64,000 nucleotides of DNA from CAVTWH01 sp963850915 (GCA_963850915.1 CAWKND010000006.1:496001-560000), one strand, 5' to 3'. Shown: positions 48,909 through 57,993, numbered from the stretch's first letter. Made by a program: numbers and translations. The notes: generated from the sequence alone by a model not told the origin.

Positions 48909-50351
48909 CCCACGCCGCTCCTTCGACCGGTGCGACGCTGGTCGCCGGGGTGGACTCGTCGACCCAGGCGTGCAAGGTCGTCATCCGGGACGCGACGACC
49001 GGGGCGCTCGTGCGCTCCGGTCGCGCGGCCCACCCGGACGGTACCGAGGTGGATCCGCGGGAGTGGTGGCGGGCACTGGACTCGGCGCTGGCCCGGGCCG
49101 GTGGGCTCGGCGATGTGGCGGCCCTTTCGGTCGGCGCGCAGCAGCACGGGATGGTGTGCCTGGACGAGGCGGGCGAGGTGGTCCGGCCGGCCCTGCTCTG
49201 GAACGACACCCGGTCGGCCGGGGCCGCGGCCGACCTCGTCGCCGAGCTGGGCGCGGCCGAATGGGCCAAGGCGGTCAACGTGGTACCGGTCGCCTCCTTC
49301 ACCATCACCAAACTGCGCTGGCTCGCCGAGCACGAGCCGGCACACGCCGTACGGACCGCCGCGGTGTGCCTGCCGCACGACTGGCTCAGCTGGCGGCTGG
49401 CCGGCAGCCGGGACCTCACCGAGCTGTGGACCGACCGGGGCGACGCCAGTGGTACCGGCTACTTCTCTCCGAGCAGCAACGCCTACCGGTTCGACCTGCT
49501 CGATCGCGCGTTCGGCCGGATCCCTGTGCTGCCAACGGTACTGGCACCGGCTGGCAGCAGGGTTGCACACGGTGGGGGCACACACGGGGAAACGGTTCTC
49601 GGCGCGGGTACCGGCGACAACGCCGCCGCCGCACTGGGGGTGGGCGCCGAGCCCGGTGACCTCATCGTCTCGATCGGCACCTCCGGTACCGTGTTCAGCC
49701 CCACGCTGACCCCGGCCGTGGATCCGACCGGCACGGTGGCCGGGTTCGCCGACGCCACCGGCGGGTACCTGCCGCTGATCGCCACACTGAACGCGGCGCG
49801 GGTACTCGACGCGACCGCCCGGATGCTCGGCGTCGACGCTGGATGCGTTGTCGGAGCTGGCACTCAGCGCCCCGGCCGGTGCGGACGGGCTGACCCTGGT
49901 GCCCTACCTCGAAGGCGAACGCACCCCCAACCGGCCGGACGCCACCGGCGCGCTGCACGGGCTCCGGCTCGGTACGGCCACCCCGGCGTACCTGGCCCGG
50001 GCGGCGGTCGAGGGGATGCTCTGCGCGCTCGCCGACGGGCTGGATGCCGTTGTGGCACAGGGGGTCGCGGTGCGCCGGGTGATCCTGATCGGCGGCGGTG
50101 CCCAGTCGGCCGCGGTACGCCGGATCGCCCCGACGGTGTTCGGTGCCCCGGTGCTGGTACCCGAGCCGGGGGAGTACGTGGCCAACGGCGCGGCCCGGCA
50201 GGCGGCCTGGGCACTCGCCGGCGGGGACACCCCGCCAGTGTGGGAACTGTCCACTGTGGAGCGGTACGAGGCGGATCCGGTACCGGCTGTACGCGAGCGG
50301 TACGCCGAGGCTCGGGAACTCACCCTGAACCGCCTCGACAGCGGCGGCTGA
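48905..50351 (+). pseudogene. xylB: Xylulokinase, one frameshift
   Basis: A FGGY-family kinase. The first 310 residues are in one frame (VAGVDSSTQACKVVIRD, GAQQHGMVCLDEAGE, LWNDTRSA, GAGTGDNAAAALGVG, SIGTSGTVFSPT) and stop making sense after ARMLGVDA near 49837. After one extra G (GACGCTGG) the next frame continues SELALSAPAGADGLTLVPYLEGERTPNRPDATG to the natural end. Corrected length is about 481 residues, full size. It phosphorylates xylulose to xylulose-5-phosphate, the phosphoketolase substrate. Its ATG overlaps the xylA stop. Probable base-calling error. Confidence 0.9.
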
Positions 50352-50372
50352 CGCTTTACCGGGGGCTGAAGG

Positions 50373-50412
50373 CGGTCGGCTCTGGTCGCGTGCGGGCGAT
50401 CAGAGCCGACCG
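50373..50412 (+). terminator. Terminator hairpin of xylAB
   Basis: A perfect 12-bp inverted repeat (CGGTCGGCTCTG/CAGAGCCGACCG) around a 16-nt loop, 21 bp after the xylB stop. No T-run. Confidence 0.75.
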
Positions 50413-50430
50413 GCCGGAGTGGCCGCCACG

Positions 50431-50510
50431 AATGCCCACAGCCGGCCGGGAATGCCCACAGCCGGCCGGGAATGCCCACAGCCGGCCGGGAATGCCCACA
50501 GCTGGCCGGG
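50431..50510. repeat. 20-bp tandem repeat after xylB
   Basis: Four copies of AATGCCCACAGCCGGCCGGG in a row (the last has one change), then a second short repeat of the GCCGGGCCGGGAGCGCCTA kind (two copies, to about 50552). It lies between the xylB terminator and the convergent MFS gene. Confidence 0.9.
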
Positions 50511-50545
50511 CCGGGAGCGCCTAACGCCGGCCGGGCCGGGAGCGC

Positions 50546-51790
50546 CTACAGTCGGCCGAGCCGGGCCTCCGGTGTCTCGTTCTCGGACGCTGCCCCGCCG
50601 GCCGGCGCCGGCTGGGCTGCCGGGTGATTTGCCTGGCCAGTTACCGGGTCAGCCGGGCCCGGGCGGTGGCGGAGTGCGCCCGCGCCGAGGGCGACAAGCG
50701 CGGCCAGCACCGCGACGAGAACGAACGAGACCGACAGCGAAGAGGCGTGCGCCACGCCGCCGACGGTGGCCGGCGCGACCAGGCCGGCACCGTACGCGAT
50801 CGTTGCCACGCCGGCGATCTGCTGCCCGGGACGGGGACCGGCGTTACCGGCCGCGGTGAACGCCAGCGGTACCACCACGGCAACACCCAGACCGATCAGC
50901 GCGAAGCCGGCGATGGCCAGCGCGGGGCCGCGGGCCAGTGCGACGGTCAGCGCGCCGACGGCGGCCGCCGCGCCACCCAACCGCACCGTGGGTACCCGGC
51001 CGAACCGGTCCACCACCCGGTCGCCGACCATCCGGGTGGCCGCCATGGTGCCGGCGAACCCGGTCACCGCACCGGCCGCGATGGCCGGACCGGCGTGCGC
51101 CACGTCGGTGAGGTAGACGGCCGCCCAGTCGGAGCTGGCGCCCTCGGCGAAGACCGCGCAGAACGCGACGAGTGCCAGCAGTACCACCGGCTTGGGTGGC
51201 AGCGCGAAGGCCGGCGCGCCGTCCTCGGCCGGCGGCGCGACGTCCAGCAGGTACGGGCAGGCCAGCAGGCCGATCACCGCGAGTACCCCGGCGGCGATGG
51301 CGAAGTGCACGCGCGCGTCCAGGCCGGCGTGCGCGGCCAGGATGCCGGCCGCCGAGCCGAGCAGGCCGCCCAGGCTCCACATCCCGTGCAGGCTGGACAT
51401 GATCGACCGGCCGGCACGCTGCTCCACCACCACGCCCTGGGCATTCATCGCCACGTCGGACATCCCGGACGTGGCGCCGTAGAACACCATCGCGACGCAC
51501 AGCGCCGGCAGGTTCCCGGCCAGCGCCGGCGGTACCAGCGCCAGGCACCACAGGGTCAGCAGTACCGCGATCACCGGGCGGCTACGGAAACGGTGCGTCA
51601 GCCGGCCGGCGAACGGCATCGCCACGATGGCGCCAACCGAGGCGAAGAGCAGCGCGAGGCCAAGTCCGCCCGGGTCGGTGTGCAGCCGGTCGGCGATCCA
51701 CGGCAGCCGGGTGGCGAAGTTGCCGACCACCGCCCCGTGTACGGCAAAGATCACCGAGATGGCGATCCGGGGTCGGCGGATGTCAGACAA
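50546..51790 (-). CDS. MFS transporter (YbjJ-like)
   Basis: A 414-residue 12-helix major facilitator. It carries VIFAVHGAVVGNFATRLPWI at the N-terminus and the diagnostic GMSDVAMNAQGVVVE block after helix 4 of the YbjJ/fucose-permease-like group. The start is TTG at 51790 with AAGGAG 7 nt upstream. The C-terminal tail of about 35 residues is Ala/Pro/Gly-rich. The substrate is unknown; the position beside xylAB (convergent) might suggest sugar transport but is weak evidence. Confidence 0.85.
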   Translation of the reverse strand: MSDIRRPRIAISVIFAVHGAVVGNFATRLPWIADRLHTDPGGLGLALLFASVGAIVAMPFAGRLTHRFRSRPVIAVLLTLWCLALVPPALAGNLPALCVAMVFYGATSGMSDVAMNAQGVVVEQRAGRSIMSSLHGMWSLGGLLGSAAGILAAHAGLDARVHFAIAAGVLAVIGLLACPYLLDVAPPAEDGAPAFALPPKPVVLLALVAFCAVFAEGASSDWAAVYLTDVAHAGPAIAAGAVTGFAGTMAATRMVGDRVVDRFGRVPTVRLGGAAAAVGALTVALARGPALAIAGFALIGLGVAVVVPLAFTAAGNAGPRPGQQIAGVATIAYGAGLVAPATVGGVAHASSLSVSFVLVAVLAALVALGAGALRHRPGPADPVTGQANHPAAQPAPAGGAASENETPEARLGRL

Positions 51791-51971
51791 CGGAACGCTC
51801 CTTCGCGGGCCAGCTACCTCTTGATCGGGTACCCCTGACCAATGGGTCCCCTTGGCCGATGGTCCGCTTGATCATGTGTCCCGTTGACCATGGGTCCGCC
51901 AGCCTAACCGGGCCGGGTCTACGTAGGCTGACCAGGGCGGATCCCGGCCGATCCGGGCCGATCCGGTCGCG

Positions 51972-52904
51972 CTACAGGCGGCCGGCCTGCCAGTGCGGGG
52001 TCAGCGCCGCCCGGGCACAGCCCGCCGCGAGCTGGTCCCCGGTGATCAACTCCTCATGGGTACCGGCGGCGCCGCACGCGAACGCACCGGAGACGGCGCC
52101 GGCCAGCGCGCACTCGTCCACCGGCCGGCCGGCGAACCAGCGGCTCAGGAACGCCGTGCTGTACGCGTCCCCGGCACCGTTGCTGTCCACCACCGGGCGC
52201 TCGGGCAGCGCGGTGGGGTACCGGCGCACGATCGGATCATCGCGGGTCAGTACCCGGCTGCCGGCCGCCCCCTCGGTGGCCACCACGACACCCGCCCGGC
52301 CTGCGTCGAGTACCCGCCGCATCACCTCGTCGATCTTCTCGGGTACCGCCTGCGCGCTCAGGAACACCACGTCCGACCCGCGCAGCAGATCGACCGGCCA
52401 GGGGTGCTCGCCGTCCCAGGCGTGGATGTCGGTGGACGTGGTGAGGCCCAGCCGGCGCGCCTGCGGGTACGCCCCGGCGCCGCGCCCGGCCGCCACGTGT
52501 ACGTGCGTCGCCCGCTCCAGGTAGGGCAGGTAGAAGTCGAGCGGCAGGACGGCGTCGGCCGGGTAGCGCCCGTCGAAGAAGGAGAAGCGCCGGCCGGCAG
52601 CGTCGACCAGGTTCACCCCGCGCGGGGTACCCTCGGCCGCCGGCAGGTAGCTGAAGTCCAGGCCCAGCTCGGCGTAGCGGGCCAGTACCAGCGCGCCGAG
52701 CACATCCTCGCCGAGGAAGTCGACCAGCTTGGTACGCAGCCCGAGCGCGTGGAAGCCAAGCGCCACACCGTTCCCGGAGTGCGCCACGTAGTCGATGACC
52801 GGCGGTACGGCTACCCCGTCGCCGGGTGGGATGGCCAGCTCGGGTACCCGGACGATGGTGTCCACCCCGACGCCGCCGATGACGAGTACGTCGAAGTCAG
52901 CCAT
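51972..52904 (-). CDS. PfkB-family carbohydrate kinase
   Basis: A 310-residue ribokinase-like enzyme. The first signature region is GNGVALGFHALGLRTKLVDFLGEDVLG (residues about 44-70). The second signature holds the catalytic base and anion hole, VVDSNGAGDAYSTAFLSRWFAG (D-S-N-G-A-G-D, with Ser-Asn in place of the common T-T/V). It phosphorylates a sugar or nucleoside. The ATG overlaps the end of the cupin gene by 8 bp, so the two are coupled. Confidence 0.9.
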   Translation of the reverse strand: MADFDVLVIGGVGVDTIVRVPELAIPPGDGVAVPPVIDYVAHSGNGVALGFHALGLRTKLVDFLGEDVLGALVLARYAELGLDFSYLPAAEGTPRGVNLVDAAGRRFSFFDGRYPADAVLPLDFYLPYLERATHVHVAAGRGAGAYPQARRLGLTTSTDIHAWDGEHPWPVDLLRGSDVVFLSAQAVPEKIDEVMRRVLDAGRAGVVVATEGAAGSRVLTRDDPIVRRYPTALPERPVVDSNGAGDAYSTAFLSRWFAGRPVDECALAGAVSGAFACGAAGTHEELITGDQLAAGCARAALTPHWQAGRL

Positions 52905-53403
52905 GCTCGGCTCCGTCCTGTGCCGGGCCACCGTCAGCCAGCTGGGAGCTTTCAGATAGCTGGAAGCCTTCAGATAGCTGGAAGTCGGCGAAGTCGAAGC
53001 CGGGGGAGACGACGCAGCTGACGAGTACCGGCTCGGTACCCACCGGCCGGGCCGACTGCCAGACGCCGCCCGGTACGACCAGCTGGAGTTGCTGTCCCGC
53101 ACCGAGATCAGCCCCGAGCATGCTGACTTCGCCGGGTACCGGCGTGGCGCCGGCGCCGCCGAGGCACAGTTCGAGCGGGCCGCCGGAGTGCCACAGCCAC
53201 AGCTCGTCCGAGCGCACCACGTGCCAGGCGGAGTGCTCGCCGGGGTGCAGCAGGAAGTGGATGGCGGTGGCGCTGTGCCGGGCACCCGCGTACCCCTCCG
53301 GCGTGAACCGCACCGGCGAGCGCCACGTCTCCCGGTACCAGCCGCCCTCCGGATGTGGCCGCAGACCGAGCTGCTCCACCAGCGGCGAGTGGTACGGCGT
53401 CAC
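52897..53403 (-). CDS. Cupin protein of the DUF985 family
   Basis: A 168-residue cupin. The conserved start is LGLRPHPEGGWYRETWRS, followed by a beta-barrel with HFLLHPGEHSAWHVVRSDELW and PVLVSCVVSPGFDFADFQL. It is a metal-binding cupin of unknown reaction. The C-terminus beyond residue 140 is a repeated FQLSEG/FQLSES segment from a short DNA tandem repeat. GTG after GGAGG. First gene of a two-gene operon with the PfkB kinase. Confidence 0.88.
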   Translation of the reverse strand: MTPYHSPLVEQLGLRPHPEGGWYRETWRSPVRFTPEGYAGARHSATAIHFLLHPGEHSAWHVVRSDELWLWHSGGPLELCLGGAGATPVPGEVSMLGADLGAGQQLQLVVPGGVWQSARPVGTEPVLVSCVVSPGFDFADFQLSEGFQLSESSQLADGGPAQDGAEHG

Positions 53404-53536
53404 GGTGGCCTCCGGCCTGCTCGTCGGGTGTGGCGAGTACGCAACAAAGTAGCCGATCCGGCCGAGTCCGACGGGTACTCGGGAATCTCGAAGCGGTTGG
53501 CCCGATCGGCTTGACGCGGGCGACCGGGCGTCCTAC

Positions 53537-53572
53537 ATTTAACGCGTCCGTTAAATAACGGCATCGTTAAAT
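53537..53572. promoter_or_regulatory. Operator with three half-sites upstream of the ArsR gene
   Basis: ATTTAACG-CGTC-CGTTAAAT (53537-53556) is a perfect inverted repeat, and a third CGTTAAAT half-site is at 53565-53572. It lies 23 bp before the ATG of the ArsR gene, and the AT-rich half-sites stand out from the GC-rich background. Probably autoregulatory. Confidence 0.75.
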
Positions 53573-53594
53573 GCGAGCGGGAGAGCGAGTAGGG

Positions 53595-54080
53595 ATGACA
53601 ACCGACCGGCTGAGCGTGATCTTCGCGGCGCTGGCGGACCCGACCCGGCGGGCGATCCTGGCCCGGCTGGCCGATGGGGACGCGACCGTCACGGAACTCG
53701 CCGAGCCGTTCTCGATCAGCCTGCCGGCGATCTCCCGGCACCTGAAAGTGTTGGAGCAGGCCGGTTTGATCTCCCGGAGCCGGACCGCGCAGTGGCGTTC
53801 CAGCACGCTCAACGCCGAGCCGCTGCGCGAGGCGACCGACTGGATGGAGCGCTACCGGCGGTTCTGGGACGTCAACTTCGCCCGCCTCGACGCGCACCTC
53901 AAACGCATGCAGCAGAACGCCCCCGCGCAGCCCGCCAAGCAACACCAGGCGGCCCGGCAACACCAGCCCGGCAGCGAAGCGGAAACCGAGCAGCACCAAG
54001 CAGAGCAGCACCAAGCAGAGCAGCACCGAGCACGACAACAGCCTCGGGCAACGGGGCAATCAGCAACGAAGGAGAAGTGA
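53595..54080 (+). CDS. ArsR-family regulator with a Gln/His-rich tail
   Basis: A 161-residue protein; the ATG at 53595 is preferred because GGGAGAGC lies upstream (an earlier ATG at 53571 overlaps the operator). The winged helix reads ALADPTRRAILARLADG, SISLPAISRHLKVLEQAGLI and SRSRTAQWRSSTL, the pattern of ArsR proteins paired with SRPBCC proteins. From about residue 105 the tail is low-complexity (repeats of EQHQA, many Gln and His) from a 15-bp DNA repeat; this is atypical for the family. It is followed 1 bp later by the SRPBCC gene. Confidence 0.9.
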   Translation: MTTDRLSVIFAALADPTRRAILARLADGDATVTELAEPFSISLPAISRHLKVLEQAGLISRSRTAQWRSSTLNAEPLREATDWMERYRRFWDVNFARLDAHLKRMQQNAPAQPAKQHQAARQHQPGSEAETEQHQAEQHQAEQHRARQQPRATGQSATKEK

Positions 54081-54081
54081 G

Positions 54082-54543
54082 ATGTCCGACTCGACAAGCA
54101 GCGAACTGGTCATGACCCGGATCTTCGACGCGCCGCGGGAGCTGGTCTACCGGGCGTTCACCGACCCGGATCAGCTGGCCGCCTGGTTCGGCCCGGTGGG
54201 CTGGTCGGTGCCGCGGGACACCGTGGACATGGACGTCAAGGTCGGTGGGCAGCAGCGCTTCACGATGGTCAACGACGACGACCCGACGATGACCTCACCG
54301 GTCGACGGGGTCTTCACCGAGGTGGTGGAGAACGAGCTGCTGGTCGGCGGCGAGGAGTTCAGCGACGCGATGACCAACTCCGAGAAGGTACGGCTGACGC
54401 TGCGGCTGGAGTTCCACGACGAGGGCGGCAACAAGACCCGCCTCGTCCTGCGCCAGGGGCCGTACACCGCCGAGATGGAGGGCATGGCGCGCGAGGGCTG
54501 GGGTAGCTCGTTCACCAAGCTGGATGCCCTGCTGGCCGGCTGA
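54082..54543 (+). CDS. SRPBCC/AHSA1-family protein
   Basis: A 153-residue START-like (Bet v1 fold) protein of the Aha1-related group: TRIFDAPRELVYRAFTDPDQLAAWFGP, VDMDVKVGGQQRFTM, and a final helix AREGWGSSFTKLDALLAG. The family binds hydrophobic ligands; the exact ligand is unknown. Ribosome site AAGGAGAAG. It is co-expressed with the adjacent ArsR regulator, a common actinobacterial pairing. Confidence 0.92.
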   Translation: MSDSTSSELVMTRIFDAPRELVYRAFTDPDQLAAWFGPVGWSVPRDTVDMDVKVGGQQRFTMVNDDDPTMTSPVDGVFTEVVENELLVGGEEFSDAMTNSEKVRLTLRLEFHDEGGNKTRLVLRQGPYTAEMEGMAREGWGSSFTKLDALLAG

Positions 54544-54606
54544 GGCGGCGGTCGTCGCGCCGCCAACACCAGGCCGGAAACGCTGCGGCACAACGGTCCC
54601 GCGCTC

Positions 54607-55491
54607 CTAGTCGGGCGTGGGACCAGCCGCCGCAATCGGGAGGCCGGGGGAGGCGAACGCCCGACCGTCAGCGGTCACCGCAGCGCTGTGCAGCCCGCCG
54701 GTCGCCGATGCACCACCGGTCAGCCCGGAATTGTGCAGCCCGTCCAGGCGGGCCAGCCAATCCAGGCCGGGCAGCCCCATCGCCAGCGCGGCGGTCGCGT
54801 AGGCGTCGGCGGTACCCAGGTCGATCCGGTCGCGGGCGCCGACCACGGTCACCGAGGCGAGCGCGGTGGCCGGCCGTCCGGTGTGCGGATCCACGATGTG
54901 GGTACCCCTGGCGTAGGTGCCGGACGTCGCCACCACCAGATCCGCCCCGGCCAGTACCCACGCCACCGACCCTGCCTCGAACGGGTGCTGGATCCCGATC
55001 CGCCAGTCGCGCCCGGGCTCCGGACGGCCCCGGGCCACCAGGTCGCCACCGGCGTTGAGCTGGTGGTTGCCGGCTCCCGCGGCGGCCAGCAGGTCGGAGG
55101 CACACTGCACCGCCCAGCCCTTCACGTACCCGGACGGATCCAGCACCCCGGTCGCGTACGCGTCGAAGTACCCGTCGGTCGCCCGCCACAGGTCGGCGCA
55201 GCGCTCCAGTACCCCGCGTAACTCCCCGCCCACCTGGGGATCGCCATCATCCACTGCGGAGAGTGGCTCACCGGCGGTCAGGCGGGAGACGGCACTGTCC
55301 GCCCGGTAGGTGGAGAAGACCGCGTCGACGTGGCGCAGCCAGGCGTACACCTCGTCGGCGAGCCGGGTCAGCGTGGCCGCGGGCAGCTCGGGCTCGGCCA
55401 GGTGCAGGGTGATCGGCATCCCCATCACCTGCTCGACCCGGTACAGCCCGGTTGGGGTCTTCGCCATCGTGCCAGGGTTCGAGCGGCTCAC
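54607..55491 (-). CDS. apbE: FAD:protein FMN transferase (ApbE)
   Basis: A 294-residue ApbE-family flavin transferase. Typical blocks: VMGMPITLHLAEP near the N-terminus, ATDGYFDAYATGVLDPSGYVKGWAV, LNAGGDLVARG, TSGTYARGTHIVDPHTGRPA and the final DAYATAALAMG. It attaches FMN from FAD to a Thr/Ser of an extracytoplasmic flavoprotein. There is no obvious signal or lipobox, so it may act inside or be exported another way. GTG overlaps the stop of the FMN-binding gene (GTGA). Confidence 0.92.
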   Translation of the reverse strand: MSRSNPGTMAKTPTGLYRVEQVMGMPITLHLAEPELPAATLTRLADEVYAWLRHVDAVFSTYRADSAVSRLTAGEPLSAVDDGDPQVGGELRGVLERCADLWRATDGYFDAYATGVLDPSGYVKGWAVQCASDLLAAAGAGNHQLNAGGDLVARGRPEPGRDWRIGIQHPFEAGSVAWVLAGADLVVATSGTYARGTHIVDPHTGRPATALASVTVVGARDRIDLGTADAYATAALAMGLPGLDWLARLDGLHNSGLTGGASATGGLHSAAVTADGRAFASPGLPIAAAGPTPD

Positions 55492-56000
55492 GCCGGGAAG
55501 TGGGCGGCGTCGAGGGCGGCCTGCAGCGATTCGCGGTACCCGTCGCTGGTGACCGTGGCGCCGCTGACTCCGTCGATGTTGGCCGATTGGGCGGCCAGTA
55601 CCTGCTCACGCAGCTGCGGCAGGGCACGTGCGTTGATCTGCTGGTCCTCCCGGTTGCCGTCCGGCTGCCGCAGCACGGTGACCTCGGTGATCTTGTTGGC
55701 CACGATCGTCACCTGAACCTGGACGACACCCCACCGCGTGTCCGCCGCCGATCCGTTCACCACCACGCTGCCCGTGGTGCTGCCGGTGCCACTCCCCGTG
55801 CCGTCGCCCGACCCGCTGCTCGCACTCGCGCTCGGGGCGGGAGCCGGGGCGGAGCTCACGATCCCCGCGCCGGCACCGGCACCGCCACCAGCCGAGGTCG
55901 CAGCGCTACCCCGGTCCGGGCCGGAGGTACTCGTCCGGTAGCTGAACAGCAGCACCAGTACCGCCACGGTACTGACCAGCCAGAGCGTGATCCGTCGCAT
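55488..56000 (-). CDS. FMN-binding domain protein (flavinylation substrate)
   Basis: A 170-residue protein. A single N-terminal membrane anchor (LWLVSTVAVLVLLFSYRT) is followed by a Gly/Ala/Ser linker and a C-terminal FMN-binding domain (VQVQVTIVANKITEVTVLRQ, then ANIDGVSGATVTSDGYRESLQAAL). SGATVT carries the Thr that ApbE modifies with FMN. Strong ribosome site GGGAGGAGGAG. It sits between the membrane reductase and apbE. Confidence 0.92.
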   Translation of the reverse strand: MRRITLWLVSTVAVLVLLFSYRTSTSGPDRGSAATSAGGGAGAGAGIVSSAPAPAPSASASSGSGDGTGSGTGSTTGSVVVNGSAADTRWGVVQVQVTIVANKITEVTVLRQPDGNREDQQINARALPQLREQVLAAQSANIDGVSGATVTSDGYRESLQAALDAAHFPA

Positions 56001-56014
56001 CGTCTCCTCCTCCC

Positions 56015-56059
56015 GTTACCAGGTGATCCGTTACCAGGTGATCCGTTACCAGGTGAACT
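56015..56059. repeat. 15-bp tandem repeat at the end of the reductase gene
   Basis: Three copies of GTTACCAGGTGATCC (the last with AACT at its end) run across the end of the reductase gene and the spacer to the FMN-binding gene. The third copy contains the stop codon of the reductase. Confidence 0.9.
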
Positions 56060-57443
56060 GTTCGGTGTGCAGGTGCTCGGCCGGTACCCCGACCGCCTGT
56101 GCCGCCCGCAGTACCGCTGCCATCCAGGCGGTCGGGCCGCACACGTACACGTCGTGCCGGGCCAGGTCGGGTACCAGCCGGTGCAGCAGGGCGGCATCGT
56201 CGCCGTACCCCGCCGGTGCCCACGAGTCGGTACCGGCCCGCGGCCCGGGCAGTAGGTACAGCTGGATGCCCCGATCCTGCGCGAGCCGGGTCAGCTCGGC
56301 CCGGAAGGTGAACTCGGTGTCGGCGCTGGCCCGGTAGATCAGCGTGGCGTGCCCGCGCCGGTAGGGCAGCTCCTCCAGCAGGGCGCGCAGCGGGGTCACT
56401 CCGATGCCACTGGCGATCATCGTGACCCGGGTACGCCGGCGCCGCTCGGCGGTCAGGTTGCCGTACGGCCCCTCGATCAGCACCCGGGTACCCGGCCGCA
56501 GCCGCGCCACCATCCCCGAGTCGTCGCCCAGCTCCTTCACGGTGATCCGCAGCCGCTGCGGGTTCGGGGCGGCCGACAGCGAGTACGGGTGCGCCCGGCT
56601 CCAGTTGCTGCCGGTCAGGAAGCGCCACTGGAAGAACTGGCCGGCGCGTACCGGCAGCCGGTGCAGTACCCGTCCGGTCAGCCAGACCGACCACACCCCG
56701 GGCCCCTCGGGCACCACCCGCTCCACCCGCAGGCTGTGTCGCAGCGAGCGGAAGAGCGGCAGAATGAGGCGGTAGAGCAGGATCGCGGCGGCGGCCGCGC
56801 CGTAGAGCGTCCACCAGTAGGCGGTCGCCCAGCCCGAGTCGAGGAAGTCCGAGCCGGTCCACAGCTCGTGCGGGATGGCCAGGCCGACGCCCAGGTAGGC
56901 GTAGAGGTGCAGCAGGTGCCAGGACTCGTAGCGCAGCCGGCGCCGGGCCAGCCGGATCGAGGTCACCGCGACCATCACCAGCGCCACGGTGGCTGCCAAA
57001 GCCAGAAGCATTCCGGGGTACGTCGTGGTCAGGTCCCAGAACTCCGCGAAGACGTTGGCGTGCGCGGTGATCGCGTACCCGAGCGTGATCAGTACGACGT
57101 GCGCGAGCATCAGGTCGAACGAGGTGAAGCCGACCACCCGGTGCCAGCGGGTGAGCGAGTCGCGCCCGTACAACCGCTCAACGACGGGGATGCGCGCCAG
57201 CAGCAGTACCTGGATCAGCAGCAGGTCGGCGCTGACCAGGCCGGTCAACCGGCCCAGGCTGGACAGCGCCGGCCCGGCCCCGGACAGGTCCTGCAGCCCG
57301 CGCCCGGCGACCCAGAGCGCCACCACGACCAGCATGCTGAGCGCGGTCACCGCGAAGATCAGATCCGGCCACCAGGAGGTACGGCCGGGTGCGCGGTTCC
57401 CGGTCGGTGTCGTTGTTCGCGACGCTGTCGCGGTGGCGGCCAT
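56046..57443 (-). CDS. Ferric-reductase-like membrane flavoprotein
   Basis: A 465-residue protein from the ATG at 57443. Six hydrophobic helices with paired histidines for two haems (RWHRVVGFTSFDLMLAHVV, WHLLHLYAYLG and neighbouring His) precede a ferredoxin-NADP reductase-type module: FAD-binding RAHPYSLSAAPN, phosphate loop IEGPYGNL, NAD(P) region IASGIGVTPLRALLEEL and CGPTAWMAAV. It moves electrons from NAD(P)H across the membrane. Upstream open frame is the shadow of other sequence. CACAAT-N6-ATG may be a leaderless promoter. Cotranscribed with the FMN-binding and ApbE genes. Confidence 0.92.
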   Translation of the reverse strand: MAATATASRTTTPTGNRAPGRTSWWPDLIFAVTALSMLVVVALWVAGRGLQDLSGAGPALSSLGRLTGLVSADLLLIQVLLLARIPVVERLYGRDSLTRWHRVVGFTSFDLMLAHVVLITLGYAITAHANVFAEFWDLTTTYPGMLLALAATVALVMVAVTSIRLARRRLRYESWHLLHLYAYLGVGLAIPHELWTGSDFLDSGWATAYWWTLYGAAAAAILLYRLILPLFRSLRHSLRVERVVPEGPGVWSVWLTGRVLHRLPVRAGQFFQWRFLTGSNWSRAHPYSLSAAPNPQRLRITVKELGDDSGMVARLRPGTRVLIEGPYGNLTAERRRRTRVTMIASGIGVTPLRALLEELPYRRGHATLIYRASADTEFTFRAELTRLAQDRGIQLYLLPGPRAGTDSWAPAGYGDDAALLHRLVPDLARHDVYVCGPTAWMAAVLRAAQAVGVPAEHLHTEQFTW

Positions 57444-57549
57444 GTACCCATTGTGTCGGCCGATTCTGAGCGGATCCGCAGCCGCTGCTGTGCGCCCGCT
57501 GTGCCTCCGCTCGGAGTTGCCGCCAGCGGGCGTCTTCCCCGACACCGGT

Positions 57550-57894
57550 CTAGTGGGGCGTCTTCGCCCTGGCGCGGGCCAGCTTGCGCCGGTGCATCGA
57601 GGTACGCCACTGCTTCCACCAGCTCTGCCGGCGCGGCACATGTACCCGCGGCGCCCGCCGGCTGGTCGCGACGCCGGTTGACCTGCCGATACGGATCACC
57701 GCCCGGCCGCCGTCCAGGTCGATGTCGGCGTTGCTGGCCACGTCGTGCCGCTTGCGCTTGGACTCGGCGATGAACTCCAGCTGTTTGATCCTGCTCGGCC
57801 GGAAGATCCCGTCGATCGCGGTGAGCGCAGCGGAGATCGCGCCGGTCGACGCCGAGTTCTCGTCTCCACCGCGCATCCACTGCATCAGGCCCAT
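57550..57894 (-). CDS. Small DUF6191-like protein
   Basis: A 114-residue basic protein; GAGGAG lies upstream of the ATG. The central segment GIFRPSRIKQLEFIAESKRKRHDV and DIDLDGGRAVIRI resembles the actinobacterial DUF6191 family, but I am not certain of the match. The C-terminus is Arg/Lys-rich. No membrane segment. Confidence 0.65.
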   Translation of the reverse strand: MGLMQWMRGGDENSASTGAISAALTAIDGIFRPSRIKQLEFIAESKRKRHDVASNADIDLDGGRAVIRIGRSTGVATSRRAPRVHVPRRQSWWKQWRTSMHRRKLARARAKTPH

Positions 57895-57993
57895 ATGAGT
57901 TCATCTCCTCGTCGGACGGCGCCCATCCCGGACCGATCCAGCGTCGCGCATCAGGTCTAACAGTGACAACCTCTGGCACAGCCGTGCCGCCGC

